Made by a program: the position numbers and the translations under genes
Source of the DNA: Anaerolineae bacterium
Lineage (GTDB): Bacteria > Chloroflexota > Anaerolineae > Aggregatilineales > Phototrophicaceae
Length of the DNA: 64,000 bases
Assembly (NCBI GenBank): GCA_022824465.1
Contig: JAJDZV010000008.1
Location: 310,001-374,000, forward strand
Reading direction: 5' to 3'
The notes under the pieces: generated by a model
Databases searched by the model: none
What the model saw: the letters and a program-made list of their open reading frames with translations, nothing else
Told to the model about the DNA's origin: nothing
Shown here: positions 9,176 through 17,264 of the stretch, piece after piece
Position numbering within the stretch: position 1 is the first letter of the stretch
How the letters are laid out: every line of letters starts with the position of its first letter

Positions 9176-11400
9176 TGCACCAGACTCTTCGACGCGCCCG
9201 ACACGCCGCATTCCTGGCAACAGTCTTGTTAGCCGTCGCCATCTCCGGCTTGGCGCAGCAAAGCTTTGACGCTAGTCTTGACGTGGCAAAACGCGCAACC
9301 GTATTCATCTATCAAGCCAGTACCAGCGACAGCGCGCTTGCAGTCACTTGTGTCAGCACTGGCACGCTGATAAGCGCCGATGGGCTGATCCTAACCAATG
9401 GCGGCGGCGTCATCCCCAGCCGCCAATGCCCCGGCGATACGCTAATCATCTCGCTCAATGTCGATTTCAACGAACCGCCAATTCCCAAATACCGGGCCGA
9501 ACTTGCGCGAGCCGACGCTGGCTTGGACATCGCGCTCCTGCGCATCAATCGCGAACTGGACGGTCGACTGATCGCCCCCGGCGACCTCCCGATCCTGCCC
9601 TTTGTCCCGGTCGGGGACTCGGCGGATGTGGCTATCGATGACAACCTGACTATCATCGGCTACCCCGGCATGGGCAACGATCCCGTCGCCGTTGCGCGCG
9701 GTACGGTTACGGCTTTCTTGGCTGAACCGCTTGGCGGCGGCCGTACCTGGTTCAAGACTCGGGCGGAGATCGCTGGCACGATGGCTGGCGGCGGCGCCTA
9801 TAACTCAGCCGGCGAACTGATCGGCCTGCCCACAAATGCCCCGATAACAAGCTTTGGCTCCACTGCCAACTGTCGCTTCCTCGACGATACCAACCGCGAC
9901 GGCTTGGTCAATAGCAGCGACCATTGTGTCCCAGTAGGCGATTTCATCAGCACGATCCGCCCGATAGGACTGGCTGAGAGCTTGATCCGCGGCGCGCGCC
10001 TGCGCCTGAATGTGGAACCTATTTCCGCGGACCCTTCTCCCTCGCCGCCATTGTCGCCGCCGAGCATATCACGGCTGTTCTTCGCTCCCTCAGTCCGCGG
10101 CGCCGTGCCGGCCACCGTCGTCGGCGCGCTGCCCGCCAACGCCCGCAGTCTCTACCTCTTCTTTGACTACGACAATATGACAGCCGAAACCGTAGTCGAA
10201 CTGCGCGTCACACGCGATGGCATACCTGACGGAGTCTTCAGCTTGCCGCCCGTACGCTGGAGCGGGGATGAGCAAGGGCTCTGGCACATCGGCGCGCGCG
10301 AACAGACCTGGGCGAATGGCGCCTACGAATTCACCGTGCTCATTGATGGCGCCAGCGCAGGAAGCCAGCAAATACTGGTTGGCGGCGGCGCCGATAGCCA
10401 AAGCCATTTTAGCGACATTGTCTTCGGCGCGCTCGATCAATCCGGCAACCTCATCGGAAATGGCGCGATCGTGCCGCTGGGTAATGCCGCCTATGCACGC
10501 TTCCTGCACGCCAACATGCGCGCCGGCACACCCTGGTCGGCTATCTGGTACTACAGAGGCGCTGAGTTTGCGCGTTCCGCCGATAGCTGGTCGGAGGATA
10601 GCCACGGATCAAAAGTCATTAGCGTGGCGCCCGCCGGCGGTCTCCTGCCCGGACAGTATCGTCTGGAGCTCTATGTCGAAGGCGCCTTATCGGCCACATC
10701 CGACTTCTACGTCGCCGGCCTTCCCGGCGCGCCCCTGCCCCGCGTATTCTCCGATCTGAGGTTTGCCAGCGCGGGCACGCCAAACGCGGCGCTCAATGTA
10801 CCCGCTGCCGCCAGCTTTCCCAGCGATATCGACAACCTCATTGCCATCTTCTCCTGGCAACAGATCGAAGCTCACACACCCTGGACGCTTCGCTGGCTTG
10901 TGGACGAGCAGCTGTTCTTTCAGCAGTCTTATCGCTGGTCGCTCGCCAGCTCAGGCGCCGATTTCCTGGTCGCCCTGCCCAATCCGCCCGACGGCAGCTA
11001 CGAAATGCAACTCCTTGTGAACGGACTGCTGCTGGCGCAAACTGAGGCAACCGTCGGCATTGGGCAACTGCCAATTGACCGCTTCGCCCAATTCAACGGG
11101 ACAGTCCTTTCCGGCACAGTGGTTGACGCCTCAACCCAAATTGGCATTCCAAACATTGCCATCGTATTGATAGGCGAGGACTACGCAGCCAGCGAGTTTG
11201 AGTGGAGTCAGGAACAAGTGGTTGACCTGGCGACCAGCGATCGAAACGGCGTTTTCCAATTTGCGCGCCCTCTGGCAGTTGACACGCCCTACAGCGTCGT
11301 CATCGAAGCTGACGGCTTCATCCCGCTCGCCGCTGACCGCTTCGAATTCACACAGAATCAACCAATCGCCGACATAACGATAGAGCTGGTGCGAGGCTAG
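9175..11400 (+). CDS. Secreted trypsin-fold protein with lost catalytic residues and Ig-like/carboxypeptidase-regulatory C-terminus
   Basis: A signal peptide (about 26 residues, ending AISGLAQQ) is followed by a domain that matches HtrA-like trypsin folds (GTLISADGLILTN, DIALLRI, GELIGLP). The catalytic His position reads LTNGGGV instead of LTNxHVV, and the Ser position reads AGTMAGGGA instead of GNSGGP; only the Asp remains. It is therefore probably a non-proteolytic binding protein. From about residue 290 there are repeated beta-rich domains of roughly 120 residues, and the last 100 residues (SGTVVDASTQIGIPNIAIVL, TSDRNGVFQFARPL) look like a carboxypeptidase-regulatory domain. It is the third gene of the 7684-11400 group. 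Ligand unknown. Confidence 0.75.
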   Translation: MHQTLRRARHAAFLATVLLAVAISGLAQQSFDASLDVAKRATVFIYQASTSDSALAVTCVSTGTLISADGLILTNGGGVIPSRQCPGDTLIISLNVDFNEPPIPKYRAELARADAGLDIALLRINRELDGRLIAPGDLPILPFVPVGDSADVAIDDNLTIIGYPGMGNDPVAVARGTVTAFLAEPLGGGRTWFKTRAEIAGTMAGGGAYNSAGELIGLPTNAPITSFGSTANCRFLDDTNRDGLVNSSDHCVPVGDFISTIRPIGLAESLIRGARLRLNVEPISADPSPSPPLSPPSISRLFFAPSVRGAVPATVVGALPANARSLYLFFDYDNMTAETVVELRVTRDGIPDGVFSLPPVRWSGDEQGLWHIGAREQTWANGAYEFTVLIDGASAGSQQILVGGGADSQSHFSDIVFGALDQSGNLIGNGAIVPLGNAAYARFLHANMRAGTPWSAIWYYRGAEFARSADSWSEDSHGSKVISVAPAGGLLPGQYRLELYVEGALSATSDFYVAGLPGAPLPRVFSDLRFASAGTPNAALNVPAAASFPSDIDNLIAIFSWQQIEAHTPWTLRWLVDEQLFFQQSYRWSLASSGADFLVALPNPPDGSYEMQLLVNGLLLAQTEATVGIGQLPIDRFAQFNGTVLSGTVVDASTQIGIPNIAIVLIGEDYAASEFEWSQEQVVDLATSDRNGVFQFARPLAVDTPYSVVIEADGFIPLAADRFEFTQNQPIADITIELVRG

Positions 11401-11402
11401 TC

Positions 11403-12194
11403 TTGACTGCCAAACTCCGCTTGGACCGTCTTCTAGTTGACCGAAAGTTCGCGCAGACGCGCAGCAAAGCCGCCGCGATGATTATGGCCGGTGAAGTCAA
11501 GGTCAACGACCGCCTCATTGATAAACCCGGCGCCATGATTCGCTTAGACGCTCGGATTACGCTAAAACAAAAGCCGCGTTACGTCGGACGTGGCGGCTTG
11601 AAACTGGAAGCCGCGCTTCAAGCATTCGCCATCGATCCGACCGCCAGAATCTGCGCTGACGTTGGCGCCAGCACCGGCGGTTTCACCGATTGCCTCCTCC
11701 AGCGCGGCGCCGCACGGGTCTACGCCATAGACGTCGGCAGCGGCATCATTGACTATCGCTTGCGAACTGACGGCCGCGTCGTCTTGCTTGAAAACATCAA
11801 TGCGCGCTACCTCGAGACACTGCCAGAACAACCAACGCTGGTCGTCATCGACGTCTCGTTCATTTCGCTTCGCCACATTCTGCCCGCCGCGCTGAAGTGG
11901 ATTGCCCCAACCGCCGACATCGTCGCCCTCGTCAAACCACAATTTGAAGCCACCAAGTCTGATGTTGGCAAAGGCGGCATCGTGCGCGACCCGACTGTGC
12001 ATCGGCGCGTGCTCGGCGCCATCACCGAGCGTGCCGCCAAACTTGGTCTTGCGCCGGCTGATCTCATGCGCTCGCCTATCACCGGCGCCAAAGGCAACAT
12101 CGAGTTCTTGCTCTGGCTTCGACGTGATCCCAACGCGCGCGCCGCCGTCCGCCTCGAAGATAAACTCGATCGCCTCTCCGCCGCGACTGACTAG
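11403..12194 (+). CDS. tlyA: TlyA-family rRNA 2'-O-methyltransferase
   Basis: N-terminal S4 RNA-binding domain (residues 4-60, LRLDRLLVDRKFAQTRSKAA), linker PRYVGRGGLKLEAAL, then an FtsJ-type SAM-dependent methyltransferase domain with DVGASTGGFTDCLL and the catalytic region VKPQFE. The family 2'-O-methylates cytidines in 16S and 23S rRNA; some members have been called haemolysins. Translation seems to begin at TTG 11403, two bases after the preceding stop, and no better ATG lies in frame before the S4 domain. The length (263) is normal. Followed by lepA. Confidence 0.9.
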   Translation: MTAKLRLDRLLVDRKFAQTRSKAAAMIMAGEVKVNDRLIDKPGAMIRLDARITLKQKPRYVGRGGLKLEAALQAFAIDPTARICADVGASTGGFTDCLLQRGAARVYAIDVGSGIIDYRLRTDGRVVLLENINARYLETLPEQPTLVVIDVSFISLRHILPAALKWIAPTADIVALVKPQFEATKSDVGKGGIVRDPTVHRRVLGAITERAAKLGLAPADLMRSPITGAKGNIEFLLWLRRDPNARAAVRLEDKLDRLSAATD

Positions 12195-12263
12195 CTTCCC
12201 CTGTTCCTGCGTCCCGCCATGATTCATAATGACCAGCAAGAATACCGGGAGCGCCACGCCTCG

Positions 12264-14063
12264 ATGAAGATCGAACATATTCGCAACTTCTGTATCATCG
12301 CCCATGTCGACCACGGCAAAAGCACCTTGGCCGACCGTCTGCTCGAGCTGACAAATACCGTCAGCGCGCGCGACATGCAGGAGCAGCTATTGGATAGCAT
12401 GGCGCTGGAACGCGAGCGCGGCGTGACCATCAAAGCCTCAGCCGTACGCATGACCTATACCGCCCGCGACGGCGTCGACTATGTCATCAATCTCATAGAT
12501 ACCCCCGGCCATGTCGACTTCACCTACGAGGTCAGCCGCGCGCTGCAAGCATGTGAAGGCGCCGTCTTGGTCGTCGACGCCAGCCAGGGTATCGAGGCGC
12601 AGACGCTCTCAAACGTCTACCTGGCGCTCGAGCAAGATCTCGAAATCATTCCTGTGATCAACAAGATTGACCTGCCGGCCGCCCAGCCCGATGAAATCGC
12701 TCGCGATGTCGAAGAGCTGCTGGGAACTCCCCTGGCCGATATGCCCCGCATTTCCGCCAAAAGCGGAATCGGCGTCTCCGAAGTGATAGAAAAAGTAATC
12801 GCCGAAGTCCCTGCGCCCGCCACCAGCGCACAAGAGAGCTTGCGCGCTCTCGTCTTCGACTCGCATTATGATGCCTATAAGGGCGTTATCGCCTATGTGC
12901 GTATCATCGACGGCCTAGTGAAAAAGCGCGATCTGTTGCGCCTTTTCGCCACGGAGGCCCGCTTCGAACCCGTAGAACTCGGCGTCTTTGATCCCATGAT
13001 GCGCACAGTCGACTCGTTGAGCGCTGGAGAAGTCGGCTATATCGCCACCGGTTTGAAAACGGTGCAGGAATGCCGCGTCGGCGATACCATCACGTTCGCC
13101 AAGCGCGGCGCCGAAGGGCCTCTTCCCGGCTACCAGCAGGTCAAGCCCATGGTCTTCGCCGGCATCTATCCCACAAACAACGAAGACTATGCCGACCTGC
13201 GTGACGCCCTCGAAAAGCTGCAGCTAAACGACGCCTCGCTCGTCTATCAGCCAGAGACTTCGCAAGCGCTGAATTTTGGCTTTCGCGTCGGCTTTCTGGG
13301 CTTGTTCCACATGGAAATAGTCCAGGAGCGCTTGGAGCGTGAATATGATCTGGATATCCTGGCGACAGCTCCAAGCGTCGAATACCGTGTCCTGATGAAC
13401 AATGCTGAGATTGCCCTGGTCGACAGCCCCGCTCTGCTGCCCGACGAGAATCTGGTCGCGGAAATCCAGGAACCGTGGATGAAGATTCAAATCTACGTGC
13501 CGCAAAACTACATCGGCGCCGTTATGGATCTGACGATCAAGAAGCGCGGCGTCTACGAAACCACCGAATACCTGGATGCGAGCCGCGTCATTCTTCACTT
13601 TGAGATTCCCCTGTCAGAAATCATCATCGACTTCTACGACAAACTGAAAAGCGTGACCCAAGGCTACGCCAGCCTCGATTATCAGTTTCACGAGTATCGC
13701 GCCGGCGATCTAGTGAAGGTAGACGTGCTGGTTAACGAGGACAAGGTCGACGCCTTGGCTATGATTTGCCATCGCGATGACGCCTACCATCGGGGCCAAC
13801 GCCTGGTAAGCCGCCTAAAGCAACTCATTCCCCGTCAGATGTTTACCGTGCCTGTGCAAGCCGCGGTCGGCAAGCGCGTGATCTCGCGCGCCAACGTGCG
13901 CGCCCTGCGCAAGGATGTGCTCGCCAAGTGCTACGGCGGCGATGTCACCCGCAAGAAGAAACTGCTCGAAAGGCAGAAAAAAGGCAAGAAGCGCATGAAG
14001 ATGATCGGCTCGGTCGAAGTCCCGCAAGCAGCCTTCATGGCGCTCTTGAGTCTGGATGAATGA
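12264..14063 (+). CDS. lepA: Elongation factor 4 (LepA), translational GTPase
   Basis: Ribosome-dependent GTPase that back-translocates or remodels stalled ribosomes. G1 AHVDHGKST, G2 region RERGVTIKA, G3 DTPGH, G4 NKID and G5 SAKSG are all present. The C-terminal LepA-specific domain ends in VTRKKKLLERQKKGKKRMK, as in other LepA proteins. The open frame reaches ATG 12219, but the ATG at 12264 gives the family's standard MKIEHIRNFCIIAHVDHGK N-terminus; GGGAG lies 12 bases upstream. About 599 residues, full length. It lies 69 bases after tlyA in the same direction. Confidence 0.95.
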   Translation: MKIEHIRNFCIIAHVDHGKSTLADRLLELTNTVSARDMQEQLLDSMALERERGVTIKASAVRMTYTARDGVDYVINLIDTPGHVDFTYEVSRALQACEGAVLVVDASQGIEAQTLSNVYLALEQDLEIIPVINKIDLPAAQPDEIARDVEELLGTPLADMPRISAKSGIGVSEVIEKVIAEVPAPATSAQESLRALVFDSHYDAYKGVIAYVRIIDGLVKKRDLLRLFATEARFEPVELGVFDPMMRTVDSLSAGEVGYIATGLKTVQECRVGDTITFAKRGAEGPLPGYQQVKPMVFAGIYPTNNEDYADLRDALEKLQLNDASLVYQPETSQALNFGFRVGFLGLFHMEIVQERLEREYDLDILATAPSVEYRVLMNNAEIALVDSPALLPDENLVAEIQEPWMKIQIYVPQNYIGAVMDLTIKKRGVYETTEYLDASRVILHFEIPLSEIIIDFYDKLKSVTQGYASLDYQFHEYRAGDLVKVDVLVNEDKVDALAMICHRDDAYHRGQRLVSRLKQLIPRQMFTVPVQAAVGKRVISRANVRALRKDVLAKCYGGDVTRKKKLLERQKKGKKRMKMIGSVEVPQAAFMALLSLDE

Positions 14064-14084
14064 CCCGACTGCTTCCGGCAACCC

Positions 14085-15311
14085 CTAGTCCGCGCAGCCT
14101 TCTCTTAGCATTCGCCACAGATTCGCCAAACCCCAGCGTGACAGCCACTCGCGCGCCAGCGGCGATTGCGCGCCGAATCCGTAGACGCGGTAGCGCAGGT
14201 CGCGCGCTGTGCAAATCGCGATGGCGCTTCCCTGCTCAACGTCAGCGTTCTCGTAAAGATCTGGAAAGCTCAGCACCACCACGCTTGCATCAACCCCGCG
14301 GCGCTCGCGCTCGCGTCGAGCGACCTCGATGGCAAGCCGGCGCAGTGTCGCCTCCGCTTCATCTGCCGCGGAATACTCATACAACTGAAGCGGCTCATCG
14401 TACCACGTCGACGAGAGCAAGCCGCAGCCTTCGGGAAAGCTGTCGCTGATTACGCCCGCCAGCCCCGCCTCAATCACATGAACCCTCAGCCCCTGTTGAC
14501 GCACGCATTGCCATACCACATCTTCCAGCGTCGCGTCGTCCAAGCCGTAGACATGGCCGCCGACTCGGGATTCCACTCTCACTTGCATGCGGTCGAGCAT
14601 AGTTTCGGCCGCCTCTTTGGTCTCGGCTTTGGCCGTCATGCGGATATCAACGCAGCCGTGGTGCGCCGCCAAACCGACGCTCGGGTTGGTTTCGCTAAGT
14701 ATATCTGCGCCAATCTGATCATCGAGAGCGCTTTCGCCAATCCCTGCAGTCCGCAGGGTGCGCGCGACAATGATGCCGAGCTGATACTTCCGTAATAGAT
14801 ACGGCATAACATCCGCCCTTAGCAAGTACTTCATCTCCCGCGGCACGCCAGGCAGGCTGATCACCACGCCGCGCTCCGATTCCACAATGAAGGCGGGCGC
14901 CGTCCCGACCGGATTCTCGACTAGCAACCCACCCTGCGGGAGATATGCCTGCTGCCGGTTGTTTTCGGTCATACGGCTGCCGAAGCCCCGAAAACGCTCC
15001 GCGATGCCGTCATACAAGGCTTGGTGAAATTCAAGCGGCTTGCCTACCGCATCAGCCACCGCCTGCCGCGTCATATCATCCACTGTCGGTCCCAAGCCGC
15101 CGGTCGTAATCACGACTTCAGCCCGGTCCAACGCGCCCGAAATCGCCTCTGTGATTCGCGCCAGATTGTCGCCGACCGTCGTCATGAAAAAGACATTGAC
15201 GCCGATATCACGCAGTTGCCGCGCGACGAATACTGAATTCGTATCCGTTATCTCGCCCAGCAGCAACTCGGTTCCGATTGCGACGATCTCCGCGTTGGGG
15301 TTATCCGACAT
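14085..15311 (-). CDS. cinA: CinA-family protein with degenerate C-terminal deamidase domain
   Basis: The N-terminal MoCF/COG1058 domain is well kept (AEIVAIGTELLLGEITDTNS, TTGGLGPTVDD, LPGVPREM). In bifunctional CinA the C-terminal NMN-deamidase domain begins with an AESCTGG motif holding the catalytic Ser; here the equivalent stretch reads VIEAGLAGVISDS, so deamidation is unlikely. Total 408 residues, the usual CinA length. The start at 15311 (MSDNPNAEIVAIG) was preferred over the longer open frame to 15401, which would run through the promoter/operator of the divergent ABC ATPase. Convergent with lepA (21-bp gap). Confidence 0.85.
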   Translation of the reverse strand: MSDNPNAEIVAIGTELLLGEITDTNSVFVARQLRDIGVNVFFMTTVGDNLARITEAISGALDRAEVVITTGGLGPTVDDMTRQAVADAVGKPLEFHQALYDGIAERFRGFGSRMTENNRQQAYLPQGGLLVENPVGTAPAFIVESERGVVISLPGVPREMKYLLRADVMPYLLRKYQLGIIVARTLRTAGIGESALDDQIGADILSETNPSVGLAAHHGCVDIRMTAKAETKEAAETMLDRMQVRVESRVGGHVYGLDDATLEDVVWQCVRQQGLRVHVIEAGLAGVISDSFPEGCGLLSSTWYDEPLQLYEYSAADEAEATLRRLAIEVARRERERRGVDASVVVLSFPDLYENADVEQGSAIAICTARDLRYRVYGFGAQSPLAREWLSRWGLANLWRMLREGCAD

Positions 15312-15367
15312 GGCATCCTCGGCTGAGCCTGGTTTTCGGGCAATTCTGCGTCTCTGCGACGAATCTA

Positions 15368-15402
15368 TTGCATTTGTCGAAAAAGTGGCTATAATTGCCA
15401 CT
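15368..15402 (+). promoter_or_regulatory. Promoter with palindromic operator over the -10 box, upstream of the ABC ATPase
   Basis: TTGCAT at 15368-15373, a 16-base spacer and a perfect TATAAT at 15390-15395 form a plausible sigma-70 promoter. The -10 box sits inside a perfect inverted repeat, AGTGGC-N7-GCCACT (15384-15402), so a repressor bound there would block RNA polymerase. The 5' leader to the GTG start would be about 85 bases. The -35 match is weak; the palindrome and the -10 are exact. Confidence 0.6.
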
Positions 15403-15486
15403 ATAAAAGTACCTTGCTGTCAAGTAGGGTATTTGTGCAGATTCACCAATCTTTTCGTCCATTTACTTATTCCAACGGAGGTTCTT

Positions 15487-16614
15487 GTGGCCGGTGTCAC
15501 TTTCAATCATGTTTCCAAGGATTTCGGTGATCAGCGGGTAGTTTCCGATCTGAATATTGAAGTCCACGACAAGGAGTTTCTCGTCTTCGTCGGTCCTTCT
15601 GGCTGTGGCAAATCCACGAGCTTGCGAATGCTCGCGGGCTTGGAAGAGATCACTGAAGGCGAAATCCTCATCGGCGACCGCGTCGTCAACAATGTCGCGC
15701 CGAAAGACCGCGATGTCGCGATGGTGTTCCAAAGCTACGCCTTGTATCCGCACATGACCGTCTATGATAACATGGCTTTCGGTCTAAAGCTCCGCAAAAC
15801 TCCGAAGAAGATCATCGACGAACGCGTCAACGAAGCCGCCAACGAATTGGGCATCGGTCACTTGCTAGATCGCCGCCCGCGCCAACTCTCCGGCGGCCAG
15901 CGTCAGCGCGTCGCCGTTGGACGCGCGATCGTGCGCGAGCCCGCCGTCTTCCTCATGGATGAGCCCCTCTCCAACCTCGACGCCAAACTCCGCGTGGAAG
16001 CCCGATCGTTCATCAGCCGCTTGCACCAAAGGCTGGAAACGACCTTCATCTACGTGACCCATGATCAGGTCGAGGCCATGACGATGGGCACACGCATTTG
16101 CGTCCTCAACGAAGGCGAACTCCAGCAGATCGACTCGCCCTACAACTTGTATCACAATCCGCACAATGTCTTTGTCGCCGGCTTCATCGGCAGCCCGTCA
16201 ATGAACTTCTTTGACGCCGTCCTCAAGGAAGACGGAGACTCCCTGGTGGTGGATACCGGCCCCTTCTCCCTCCCCGTCCCCGCCAGCAAGACCGACTCCT
16301 TCCGCAGCCACGCCGGCATGGAAGTCATCTGTGGCATCCGCCCCGAAGATATCCACGACACAAACTATCTGCCGCAAGGCATCATCCCGGCGAATCTGTC
16401 GTCGAATGTGGAAGTCGTCGAGCAGATGGGCAACGAGGTGATCATCTACCTCGAAAACGGCGGCAAGAATTTCATCGCGCGTACCGACCCGCGTACCGGG
16501 GCGACCGTCGGCCAGGAAATGGGCGTCACCTTCAACCTCGACAACATGCACATCTTCGATACCAATACCGAGGACTCGCTTGCATACGAGTCAAAGAAGA
16601 AGGAAGCTGTATAG
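15487..16614 (+). CDS. Sugar ABC transporter ATPase (MalK/UgpC/MsmX type)
   Basis: ATPase subunit of a carbohydrate importer. Walker A GPSGCGKST, Q-loop FQSYALYPHMTV, signature LSGGQRQRV, Walker B VFLMDEPLSNLDAKLR and the switch His (YVTHDQ) are intact, followed by a C-terminal TOBE/regulatory region of about 135 residues that is typical of MalK/UgpC. Translation starts at GTG 15487 with a perfect GGAGG five bases upstream; the open frame further upstream is fortuitous. No permease or binding protein is nearby, so it may be a shared ATPase for several sugar transporters, like MsmX. Preceded by a promoter with a palindromic operator and followed by a strong terminator. Confidence 0.93.
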   Translation: MAGVTFNHVSKDFGDQRVVSDLNIEVHDKEFLVFVGPSGCGKSTSLRMLAGLEEITEGEILIGDRVVNNVAPKDRDVAMVFQSYALYPHMTVYDNMAFGLKLRKTPKKIIDERVNEAANELGIGHLLDRRPRQLSGGQRQRVAVGRAIVREPAVFLMDEPLSNLDAKLRVEARSFISRLHQRLETTFIYVTHDQVEAMTMGTRICVLNEGELQQIDSPYNLYHNPHNVFVAGFIGSPSMNFFDAVLKEDGDSLVVDTGPFSLPVPASKTDSFRSHAGMEVICGIRPEDIHDTNYLPQGIIPANLSSNVEVVEQMGNEVIIYLENGGKNFIARTDPRTGATVGQEMGVTFNLDNMHIFDTNTEDSLAYESKKKEAV

Positions 16615-16641
16615 CTCGCGCGGAATTCAGAGCGACAAAAA

Positions 16642-16671
16642 AGAGCCGCCTCAGCGCGGCTCTCTTCTTTT
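16642..16671. terminator. Rho-independent terminator after the ABC ATPase gene
   Basis: An 8-bp perfect stem AGAGCCGC/GCGGCTCT (16642-16649 with 16656-16663) with a 6-base loop, followed by CTTCTTTT. An A-tract on the left side means it can also serve the opposite strand, where the mevalonate/DUF35 operon ends at 16693. Confidence 0.88.
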
Positions 16672-16692
16672 GACGTTTCTTTTGGGCTTGCC

Positions 16693-17001
16693 CTATTTGA
16701 TCAAAGGACGAAACTTGTAGCCGTAAACTATCATGCCCCGCTCGCCGTCCGTCGTCAGTTTCCGCGTCACCATTTCAACCCGCTCGCCCATTGCAATCTC
16801 GCCGTCAACATCCGTCAGTTGCGCCGTGACCAATCTTCCGTCATCCAAGCCCACAAGCGCCAACTGATACGGCGCCTGCCCGACAAACCCCACCGGCGGC
16901 TCTTGCACCGTCGTATAGCTGTACAGGGTTCCGTATACGCGGTCCGCGCCGCGCTCCGCCATATCCAGACTTGCCGACGGAGACTCCTGCGTCCGCGTCA
17001 T
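16693..17001 (-). CDS. DUF35 OB-fold protein (C-terminal half), HMGS/thiolase partner
   Basis: A 102-residue protein matching the OB-fold half of archaeal DUF35 proteins (GTLYSYTTVQEPPVGF, APYQLALVGLDDG, GERVEMV, YGYKFRP). In archaea a single DUF35 protein with an N-terminal zinc ribbon bridges acetoacetyl-CoA thiolase and HMG-CoA synthase so that the unfavourable thiolase product is passed on. Here the ribbon-like half is a separate gene upstream (16998-17162) whose stop overlaps this ATG by four bases (ATGA). It is the last gene of the HMGR-HMGS-thiolase operon. The role is inferred from this context. Confidence 0.75.
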   Translation of the reverse strand: MTRTQESPSASLDMAERGADRVYGTLYSYTTVQEPPVGFVGQAPYQLALVGLDDGRLVTAQLTDVDGEIAMGERVEMVTRKLTTDGERGMIVYGYKFRPLIK

Positions 17002-17162
17002 CTGACCAACTCCGCGACCTCGTCGCGCTTTATCCGAACTGTGCCAGCCGCGCCCGCCTTCGCCAGGCTCGCCGAATGCGCGCTCTCAGTCAGAGCGGCT
17101 CGTTTATCCCGCGCCAAACGATAACGTAGTTTATTGTTGCGCCAATACTTCGCGACATGCAT
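16998..17162 (-). CDS. DUF35 N-terminal ribbon-like peptide lacking zinc-binding cysteines
   Basis: A 54-residue product starting MHVAKYWRNNKLRYRL, which matches the start of DUF35 proteins (WR-x2-x-LRY-x-L). In that family a C-x2-C ... C-x2-C rubredoxin-like ribbon follows; here the segment RAALTESAHSASLAKAGAAG has no cysteine. GAGGAG eight bases before the ATG at 17162 supports translation, and the open frame further upstream is not needed. It overlaps the OB-fold half by four bases in another frame, so it is a natural split or an old frameshift of one ancestral gene. Confidence 0.6.
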   Translation of the reverse strand: MHVAKYWRNNKLRYRLARDKRAALTESAHSASLAKAGAAGTVRIKRDEVAELVR

Positions 17163-17264
17163 CACGCATGCTCCTCGCGTCTCTTGCCACCACAATTCAG
17201 CTTAGAATCGCGAGCCTATCAAAAGCTATCCTGATAGATTTTGCCACTTGCAGACACTCTCACG

